Of a stretch of 64,000 nt of DNA, positions 55,931-64,000 are shown piece after piece. The position numbers and the translations under genes are program-made. Under the pieces are notes generated by a model. The model saw nothing but the letters and a program-made list of their open reading frames with translations. It was not told where the DNA came from and did not search any database. How positions within the stretch are numbered: the stretch's first letter is position 1; each line of letters starts with the position of its first letter. Source of the stretch: Dactylis glomerata (taxonomy: Eukaryota; Streptophyta; Magnoliopsida; Poales; Poaceae); contig QXEO01001123.1 of assembly GCA_007115705.1 (NCBI GenBank), forward strand, positions 1,550,001 through 1,614,000, in the 5' to 3' direction.

Positions 55931-56269
55931 CCGGCATGGTTACTTGCCAAAGTGCTTTATCTATTTATAGCGGGTTCCCCTCACTTTTTGTGTTCTCAAA
56001 CTTGTCGGCTATATTTAAGGGACTTGATGGTCGCTTTTCGGGATGTCATTTTTTGTTCTAGGCTACACATGCATTTTCCATTTCACCAGATTTTAGCCGT
56101 AAAACTAGACATAAAACTAGTTCTCTACTATATTCCTTGTAAAATCCCTAGCACATGGAATTCTAAAGTACGCATCAGTTAGGTTAACATGAGTTGGTAG
56201 TAGATGTGTTGGTGTGATAGCGGTGAGAAACACGGAGATCAGCTCACCCCATGAAGGAAAGTAAGGCTT

Positions 56270-57600
56270 ACACGAGTCGTAGACAAACCATGTGTCTCAC
56301 TTAATGGCGGCAGCAATGATGAATATGTAGACTAGGCCACAATGCCTAGGAAAGTAGCTGTTAGGGGTTACCAAGTCGTAGACGAGCCATTAGTCTCAAG
56401 GAACCACCAATTAGGGTAACATGAGTCTAAAGTGGCCGTAGGCGCGGTAGCAATGAGAAACTTGGATGCTAGCTCACCATGTCTACGAAAGAACAATTAG
56501 GGGTTAGCGAGTCGTAGACGAGCCGTGAGTCTCAATTTAGCAACAATTGGGGTATCATGAGTTGGTAGTGGATGTTGGCGCAATTGGGGTCTCAACTTAG
56601 CAACAATTGGGGTATCACGAGTCATAAACGAGCCATTAGTCTAAAGTGAATGTTTGTGTGGTGGCAATCAAAGACACAAAGGCTTACCCACCATGTGTAG
56701 GAAAGTACAGTTAGGGGTTAGTGAGTCGTAGACGAGCCGTGATTCTCAAGGAAGCAAAAATTAGGGTAATGCAAGTTGGTAGTGGAGGCCGGTGAGAATA
56801 AACATGGAGACAAGCCTGCCATGACAAGAAAATCAATGGCTACACGAGTCGTAGACGAGCCGCGAGTATAAAGTGAATGTTTGTGTGTTGGCAATCATGA
56901 ACACGAAGACTAGCCCACCATGTCTAGGACGCAGCGGTTTGGTATTAGCGAGTCGTAGACGAGCCGTGTGTCTCAAGGAAGCAAAAATTAGGGTAATGCA
57001 AGTTGGTAGTGGACGTCGGTGAGAATAAACATGGAGACAAGCCCGCCACGTAAGGAAATCAATGGCTCCACGAGTCCTAGACAAGAAATGCATCTCAATG
57101 AAGTAGCACTAAGCAACTGACAATCTAAAACGGATGTTGGCACAATAGCAATGATAGAAACGGAGACTAGCCCACCATGTCTATGAAAAGAGCAATTATG
57201 GGTTATCGAATCATAGACGAGCCGTGAGTCTTAAAGGAGCACTAATTAGGGTAATGTGATTTGGTAGTGGACGTGACCTTGATATTGACAACAACATGGA
57301 GACAAGCACACCACGTCAAGGAAAGCAATGTCTATTTGAGTCGTAGATGAGCCGTGCGTGTCAGTGAAGTAGCGGTTATGACAATGTGATTGTAAAGTGG
57401 ATGTTGGCACGATAGCAATTAAGGACACGAAGACTAGCCTACCATGCCTAGGGAAAGAGCGATTAGGGTTTAGCGAGTCGTAGACGAGCTGTGATTCTCA
57501 AGGGAGAAACCATTAGGGTTATGTGAGTCGGTAGTGGACGTCAACTCGATATCGACAACAAACACGGACTCAAGTCCACCACGTCAAGGAAAGCAATAGA
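56270..57600. repeat. Higher-order tandem repeat array (~115-bp monomers)
   Basis: A core GAGTCGTAGACGAGCCGTG recurs at 56274, 56373, 56509, 56619, 56723, 56846, 56950, 57072, 57208, 57338 and 57475. Two monomer types alternate for most of the array: one preceded by '..ctacacgagtcg', the other by 'gattaggggttagcgagtcg'. The dimer unit is about 225-265 bp. Monomers also share 'ggtagtggacgt', 'cggagactagccCACCATG' and 'aattagggtaa'. Identity is moderate. No coding frame. Confidence 0.9.
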
Positions 57601-59015
57601 TGACACATGAAGTGATGGGAAATATGCTATCATTTCATGCATAGAATAATAACGTGTGAAAAAAGACCTCATGAAAAGATAGGTAATGCATAAAATAGTA
57701 ATGCGCTCCTACAAAAAAGGCACATGAAATTATAGCTATTAACCATCTCTTTTTTATAATTTACTAAAGACACCCTAAAAAGGCTTCATCAATTTTTAGC
57801 ACCTCCTTTCTTATATGACCATATATCTTTATCTTTTGCCCTCTTTCATTTCCTTATCTTCTTTCTCCCTTATCTAAATCCTAGACCTAAACCCTAGATA
57901 TAATGCCTAGATTTAACCCTGGAAAAAATAAGCTAAACTTTCAAACAAATTGGTGATTTTATGTGACTTTCTTCTTTTATTGTTATGGAATAGGGCATAT
58001 GATCAAGGGCAACTTTAAGTTTGTATTGATACTATGCCCTATCATATGCCAATTTTCATACAAATTAGTAATTTTTTATGTAGAAAATTGCTAGCTAAAG
58101 CATCAGTTTACATTAGAAAAAAGGGTAATAAAACGTTATTTAACGTTAGACAAAAAGGGCAATAAAACGTTATTTATGTCGCCGCGGTGCACTTGGAGTA
58201 GTGTGCTCGGTCCAGGAAGTGATTGGTCGATTTGGCAGTGCACCTAGTTACGACGTCATGGACTAGGTCTAATGGAGAGGAAATGAGTGCATCCTAACGG
58301 CCAGAAACGGCTTGTCTCGCTCGGCATCTGCAGGTGGTCGATGCATGGCGTACACGGCGGTTAGATGCGGTTCCAGGGAGAGGTGAGAGCGTATAGTAAG
58401 TATCCAAATATACTTTACCCAAAACCACCTTTTGTCCAAATAATAATGTATAAGATCCAAACATTCAAATCCAGCGTACAAGAAGTCCAAGAGTATCCAT
58501 ATCCAAAATGGCTTACCACAAAGCGGAACGAAACCATTTGACCAGGTGACGAGGCTACTTGAATTAGAATTGTACATGTGTGGCCTGCTTCACGTGGAGA
58601 CTAGTTAGCTAAGATAGTCAATAGCTAGCTATTTCTGAACATGATATTTTCATCCATCGGTCCAGTGGATAGCTAGTGTTTTATACACGTACTGATATAT
58701 ACGGAACATGTACACGCATATGCATGTACATGCAACATGTGGTGTTGACGAGGAGCGTCAGCATGAGGAAGTTAGAGAATCCTGAGGCTTAACGACGCGT
58801 GCAGACAAACGTAGTGCCGACCTGCCTGGCCCTGACGCCTACTAATTGTACACCTGCAGGTATTATAGGTATTTTCGATTGAGGTGATATCACCGAGGGT
58901 AGCTATGTATCTTACGTCATTGTGACATCTCCTATTCATTCACGATTCTCCATGCAGCTATAAAGGTGGAAGATTTGTTCTCCATGCATGTAAGCTGCGA
59001 GTTGTGCTTATCACT
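57601..59015. other. No recognised gene
   Basis: 57600-57745 repeats the module seen at 55490-55900. 58085-58180 holds a direct repeat ('aagggcaataaaacgttattta'). The remainder shows nothing I can support. Confidence 0.45.
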
Positions 59016-59168
59016 TTAGCTAGCAGCATCAGCGATAGAGAGTTTGGCGGAGATGAACATGTACACCATACCGACAGTGTCTAGCTTTGCAAACATCATA
59101 TAAACCGCGTTGAGGTCAATGGATGCACCCGGAGCAGTGAAAGCGGCATCACGGCGACATTTAACCAC
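59016..59168 (-). pseudogene. Unidentified exon-like fragment, duplicated nearby
   Basis: The minus strand is open for 50 codons (VVKCRRDAAFTAPGASIDLN, then FAKLDTVGMVYMFISAKLSI, then a stop), with TTTAG just upstream that could be a splice acceptor. A direct copy at about 59661-59759 repeats the last 100 bases but with a 2-base deletion that breaks the frame. The protein is not recognised. Confidence 0.35.
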
Positions 59169-59329
59169 CTAAAGCCAGGAAACAAGTTAAACGGATTACC
59201 ACAAAATCCATTTGTTGATAGGCAGCTGAAGCGGCTAGAACCGTATACTCTGGCTAACGCGCCACTTTCATCTTTAATGCACGTACGATAAACAGACCTA
59301 TGCGCTTACCAGGCTCCTGCGATAATGCC

Positions 59330-59600
59330 AAAAACATGCCGCACATATGAGATATGCAGCCCAGACTTGTGAATGAAGTTAGAAGAGGCCCAAGCAAACA
59401 ATTCGTGTCAGCACGAGGCCCACCTGTAGAGCTGAAATTTCCAAAGCCATAGCAAAAGTTTAGTCCCATATGGCTAAGCCAGGGAGTTGGACACCAACTT
59501 ATAAGGTGGGTTGTTGGTACCTTCTAAAATGCAACAAGCACACAAGCATGCATTGTACTCTACACACATATATAGCGCGTGCGCTCGCGTGAATATTCGC
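59330..59600 (+). repeat. Probable Copia LTR remnant
   Basis: 'AAAGTTTAGTCCCATATGGC..gggagttggacaccaacttataaggtgggttgttggtacctTCTAAA' parallels the promoter part of the 40-kb Copia LTR ('aaagtttagtcccaccttgc..gagttgcaccaatatatatagtggggtgttctactacctcctaaa'). No partner LTR or boundaries seen. Confidence 0.45.
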
Positions 59601-59660
59601 GACTAGACTTATGACTTGCAGACGGCAGCTACGGCTAGCCTAACAAATATATTTTTTCTT

Positions 59661-59759
59661 TAGCTAGCAGCATCAGCGTTGGAGAGTTTGGCGGAGATGA
59701 ACATGTACACCATACCGACAGTCTAGCTTTGCAAACTTCATATAAAGCGCGTTGAGGTT
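59661..59759. repeat. Second copy of the 59-kb exon-like fragment
   Basis: Same orientation and about 90% alike to 59018-59116 by eye, 645 bases apart, with a 2-base deletion. Confidence 0.8.
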
Positions 59760-59767
59760 ACAAGATG

Positions 59768-60847
59768 GTTGAGTTGGCACAAATACAATTGTCAATGAAG
59801 AATAAAACAAATATGAAAATCATGTAGATTTATTTAGCATTTGCATTACACCAATCCACAGATGATAATATCGTGATATTAACTACTACTGATCTTAACT
59901 TCAGAGCACCTACACACAAATCTTACTATTGTTTATCATGTGCCAACAAAACACATCAACTCTTTAGACCAAAACAATGTTTTCTAAAATATCATATGCA
60001 TTCGGGAAAATTAATCTTGGGTTGTGTCTACCCAACGATAGAAAAGCATCCAACAACAACAACAAACGAGATGACATCAAAATCATTAACGTGACACTCC
60101 GTCTGAAGGATATGTAGGCATAACCAAGTCATAGCTTAGGCAAATAGGGTGATCAGCCTGGGCCTCCAGTGGCGGAGGCCCAACACACATACCATTAAGC
60201 ACTACACTATTATATATTGTGCAAGTGTAATGGATATTAAAAACATATATCTAATCTTTGAAAGCAAGTTCACACCACATACATATGAAGAAACAAAAAC
60301 AAATCAATATGAGTTGGTTCATATTTTAGTTCATCTGGGCTCACGATGTTGTGGCGATGTCTAGCTGGGTTATGTTGCTAGTCTCTTTCTTATTAAATGT
60401 TCTATAGTTTATTTCAACTATATTGATATGATTTATCATAGCGGATTATAGTTCATGTTTAATTTTGTGGATTAGGAGGATTCTATTGAGAAAACAAGAA
60501 GGAGTACTTGTTTATATGATTTATTGTCAAATTCAATATAATTCCAATCCCAAGTTTAAGGAAAACAAAGATTCTTCAGCATGATACCAAACTAGCTACA
60601 ATATGTAAACACTTTTGACTACCATTAATGCCCCATGCATACCGTCATATAATATGCTCCTCATAATATCCCAAGTTTAAGGAGTAGTCTGTTTGCTTGA
60701 ATCTAATCATACACTAGAAGTTGCTATCATGATATTTTTTGTTGAACTATATGCTTTACATATTCGCAACAAGATATCTGAGAATATAAGAAAAATACAC
60801 AAACACACGCATAGAAATATGTACATTATTATTTATGCAATTGTTAT
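59768..60847. other. AT-rich spacer, no gene recognised
   Basis: Only short frames. A small repeat ('atcccaagtttaagga') occurs at about 60548 and 60669. It runs directly into the right copy of the duplication. Confidence 0.5.
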
Positions 60848-61026
60848 ACCCCAAAAGCGACAACGCGCGGCGGCATCCCCAAACGCTCGATCCCGCGCCA
60901 AGACAGTAAACTCTGCCAACACAAAATCTAGCTTAGCTAGGCTATTATACCAAGAACGCGTTCACCACCATTAAAAAGTTCTACACGACCGATTAATATA
61001 TCTAGCCTTTCAATGAGAGCCATGCT

Positions 61027-61443
61027 TCAGCTGTTTCTCATGCCTGTCCACCACCTAAACCTGGGGCCATCCTCCACCTCCACGTCAGGCTCCCGGCGCA
61101 TCCTCTCGTCCTCCTCGATGCCCTCCTCCATGGCGGCGATATACTTGCTGAATATGTCAGGTTTGCACTGCATGCACTGGCGCAGCGCCTCCGTCGCCCT
61201 GACGCACTCGTCGAGGTCGGCGGGGACGACCTCCGCGGGCTTCCTGTCAATGATGCTGAAGCCCGGGTTGCCGGTGTCGGTGTTGGTCTTGGCTTGAAAG
61301 CGACGATCGCAGGCGTGCATTGCCTTGCCGCCGAGGTCGAGGCACCCGCCGGCTTCCATGTCGCAGGCGACGCGCCACACGTCCGCGTATCTCGCCAGCT
61401 GATTCTTGGTCGACTCCCAGTATCTTTTGATGGCCCCGGCCAT
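61027..61443 (-). CDS. Small orphan grass protein, copy 3 (138 aa)
   Basis: Identical protein to copy 2, with the same start, stop and upstream TATATATATA. It differs from copy 2 only by a silent change in the coding region. The promoter region and the adjoining CACTA-like element were duplicated with it, so both genes should be regulated alike unless the flank beyond the window differs. Function unknown. Confidence 0.75.
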   Translation of the reverse strand: MAGAIKRYWESTKNQLARYADVWRVACDMEAGGCLDLGGKAMHACDRRFQAKTNTDTGNPGFSIIDRKPAEVVPADLDECVRATEALRQCMQCKPDIFSKYIAAMEEGIEEDERMRREPDVEVEDGPRFRWWTGMRNS

Positions 61444-61793
61444 GGCGATCGAGAGGCCAGAGATCGTTCGATCGTTTCTTGTTGATGATGATGCTTCGAT
61501 ATGTACGCTACATATATATATACATGGATGGATAGCAAGTCAGGCCGTGTCCGTCAAGACTAGGTACATACATCGACAGCCAGACTTGTTGGTGTTGGAC
61601 ACGGCCACACGGCATAGCATTTTGGTCCAGGAGGAGTCCAGGTAGGATTCTACCATATAAATATTTCTCGTATGCCGTATAGGATGAAAGCAGATGATCG
61701 TCGGGACTTCAACTCTTGATGGCCTTCTGTCCATCGAGACGACGTACCGCACATAGCTGCGTGCACGCAACATAGATGTTTCTTATGTGCATA

Positions 61794-63658
61794 TACTATC
61801 GGAAACCAAACGTATGCCGTGTGAGCAAAATACACGGAAAAGTCGTCTTTGAACACGGCAATATCTCTGCCGTCTGCACACGGCAGACAACACTACGGCA
61901 AAGATTATTTACCGTGTGTTTTCTCGCAGCAATCACAGCACAGCGTCTACCGTGTGTATACTTCTACTCGGTAAAATAAAGTGCAATGATGGTCTGACAC
62001 ACAGCTAGTGGTGCTAGTTTTTGCTGTGTGTTGCACCACATATGCGGCAAAGCAAGTATACATAATTAAAAAAAGACATTGTCGGAGACACGGCCACGAC
62101 CGCGTCGCTGGTTGTCCATGTCGCCGGTAATCCTTAAGCCCACGGCCATCGTTGTCCTTAGCTTCCCCCGCCGTCGTCCTCAAGTTCGCCGCCGGCGTCG
62201 TCAAGCTCGCCGCTGTGTCGCTATCCTTAGCTCCTCGCCGGTGTGGAGACAAGGAGATGCGTCGGCTACCTCGGAGCGGCGGCGCACAGAGATGCGAAGA
62301 TGCGATGGCGTGGCGCGGGGACGCAGAGATGCTGGGGATGGTCCTGCCAGCGGCAGCACCTGCGGGGAGGTCGAGTATGGCCATCGTGACGCCACTTAGA
62401 GGTGAGCTCGCGGAGGAGCACGACGACCCCTTTCCGGCATGGAAGAAGAGGAGAGCGACCGCCGGCGTGGAATAAGAGCATGGCGGCCGCGGCCGCCGGC
62501 GTGCATGGCGGCCAGCTCGTCCTGCAGGCTGTAGGCCAGCTCGTCTCTAAGTGATGTGCTGGGAACGCCTCCTCCACACATATGCAGCGGAAAAGCAAAA
62601 CCGCATACTTATGCGGGTCTAGGTCTTATCTTGAATCGTTCATCCTTGCTTTGAGATATGTGCACTGGCTTCTAGACATTGCAAAAAGACCCCTCAATTA
62701 CAATAATTTTTAATTGGTCAGTCCCTACATTTTCGTGCAAAATACCCCATAATTCTATTTTATCAAATTCATGTACTGATATACATGTGTTCCAGGATTA
62801 GGCTATATAATATTTCAAATATGTTACAGTATTAGGCTATAATATTTCCTGATTATCAGGAAGGAAAGTTTCTTAAGAAAATAATTTCGTTTCTGATCAT
62901 TAGGACAGATTCTTTGCATGCTCCGTTCGTAAAAATCACTACAGTATTAGCAGAGGTTATGGTGATTAATGTCGTTCCATTATATGGTGATTGGATCTGT
63001 ACCATTACTTTTGCCATACAAATGATTATGGTGATTAATTTAGTTCCAAATCTGAAACACTAAGTTTTTTGCAACACAAATGATGACATTTTTGGAATTC
63101 CACATGTGAACCAACCATAAGATGGAACGCAACATCAAATCCGGATATGTAGCAATTAGCTTCTATATACAAAAAAAAATTGACCAGGGAAAGTTCCACC
63201 ATTTTTGGATGTATACCATTAACACAGAAAAATTAAACGTGCATCAAACAAAATGAAGGAAAGCACCAAATTTGCTGAACAAATCAACAAATTTCATGAA
63301 CACATTCAGATCTGGAAGAAAAAAAATACTAATTCATGGCCACCACGTTCGGCTCAGTTTGTGGAGGAAGTAAAGGGAGGATTCATTGGCATCCATGGCC
63401 ACCACGTTCGCTTCAGTTTCCTCTCAAATCCCAGAACAGTAGCTATGAGTGCCGTGCTGTGCTATTTGCCGTGTGTTTTATTAAAGTCTACCGTATCTTT
63501 TTCTCTGCCGTGTGTACTATTTAGTGACTGCCGTGTACTAAATCTTTACCATGTGTCCAACTTTGTAGACTCGGCAGAGGCTATCTTTACCGTGTTCCGA
63601 GCTAAAAATACACACGGCGAAGATTTCATACACGGCAGCTATGGTTTTTCCAGTAGTG
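61794..63658. mobile_element. Non-autonomous CACTA-like element, right copy
   Basis: Duplicate of 50384-52246 carried in the segmental duplication, not an independent insertion: the flanking ATA and surrounding DNA are the same. A few base changes are present (left end TACTATCGG). Confidence 0.7.
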
Positions 63659-64000
63659 ATATGTGGAGCAAGCTCATAGACTAAAGATGTTGGTTCTCTA
63701 TTTTTATGGATCCTAGTCAACTAGCTACATATATCCGTTAAAAAAAACTAGCTACGTATGTACCGTGCATGACCATGACATAGTATCACAAAAAATTGCA
63801 AGAACAACCATTTTTCCTTGGACGTTTTTGTACCGATCACCTACTATCCGTGTTCGCAGCAGAAACCACACCGACCAATGGTGTAACAAAATGCAGTGGA
63901 ATCCCAAAGCATGGTTTAGCCCAATTGACTGTGGAATACTCATTTTGATGACGATGCTCTCAGTTGTGGATTTTTTGCCCAATCGATTGGAGATGGTTGA

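Larger units (their letters stand above)
60848..64000. repeat. Segmental duplication, right copy
   Basis: Direct repeat of 49438-52588 at an offset of 11410-11412. The left junction joins unrelated AT-rich DNA ('tgcaattgttat') to ACCCCAAAAGCGAC, with no long homology or obvious target duplication. It extends past the window end. Confidence 0.95.

Noticed and set aside
56270..57600. Regularly spaced repeats resembling a CRISPR array
   Set aside because: Monomers of ~115 bp with related 'spacers', in plant nuclear DNA without cas genes. It is a tandem repeat.
57880..57915. Telomere-like 'aaaccctag' words
   Set aside because: Only isolated copies, no tandem TTTAGGG run. Common in plant 5' flanks.

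Overview
The window reads as nuclear DNA of a cool-season grass (Pooideae; Triticeae or a close relative). The signs are a Copia element with BARE-1/Angela-type LTRs, Athila-type Gypsy LTRs with a tRNA-Asp primer site, Stowaway MITEs, CACTA elements with CCGGTTGG/GACTAAAG subterminal repeats, and a small amount of genic DNA. Nothing looks plastid, mitochondrial or bacterial. The species cannot be fixed from the sequence alone.

1-28.3 kb is one deep nest. The oldest layer is a decayed Copia element (the tail of its 5' LTR at 1-369, its 3' LTR at 26195-27932). An Athila-like Gypsy (2215-23813, TSD ACACC) lies inside it. The 5' LTR of that Gypsy was split by a Mutator-like element (3841-8826, 9-bp TSD TTTACATTA, 143-bp TIRs) carrying two decayed, intron-containing host-type genes: one GRF zinc finger and one resembling zf-XS. 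This is a Pack-MULE structure. The 3' half of the Gypsy was hit by a TG...CA element (12966-21329, TSD CATTG), which was itself hit by a second Gypsy (13485-20497, TSD AAGGG). The two Gypsies share LTRs, primer site and 3' region but encode different proteins: gag-protease in one, a 197-aa orphan in the other.

28.3-46.5 kb holds a second stack. A 90-bp Stowaway is split by a non-autonomous CACTA (28338-39812, TSD ATA). The CACTA contains a BARE/Angela Copia (28450-37066, TSD CTCAC) and a PIF/Harbinger-like element (38155-39547, TSD TTA) with a 230-codon orphan ORF and its own TATA box. Next is a separate, nearly intact Copia (40113-46514, TSD CGACT). Its gag appears to start inside the LTR and to be spliced across the LTR/internal boundary.

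46.5-64 kb is the most gene-like part. It carries a family of small orphan genes (131-138 aa): one plus-strand copy at 47113, two minus-strand copies at 49617 and 61027 with identical proteins, and 3' relics near 53.0 and 53.2 kb. The two minus-strand copies lie in a recent direct duplication of at least 3.15 kb (49438-52588 and 60848-64000) that also copies a CACTA-like element. Between them are a pseudogene relative of the Harbinger-borne ORF, LINE tails, an approximately 1.2-kb higher-order tandem array, and mostly featureless DNA.

There are no operons, CRISPR arrays, rRNA or tRNA genes. Boundaries marked by matching TSDs are direct observations. Family names rest on motif recognition, and the orphan genes have no assigned function.
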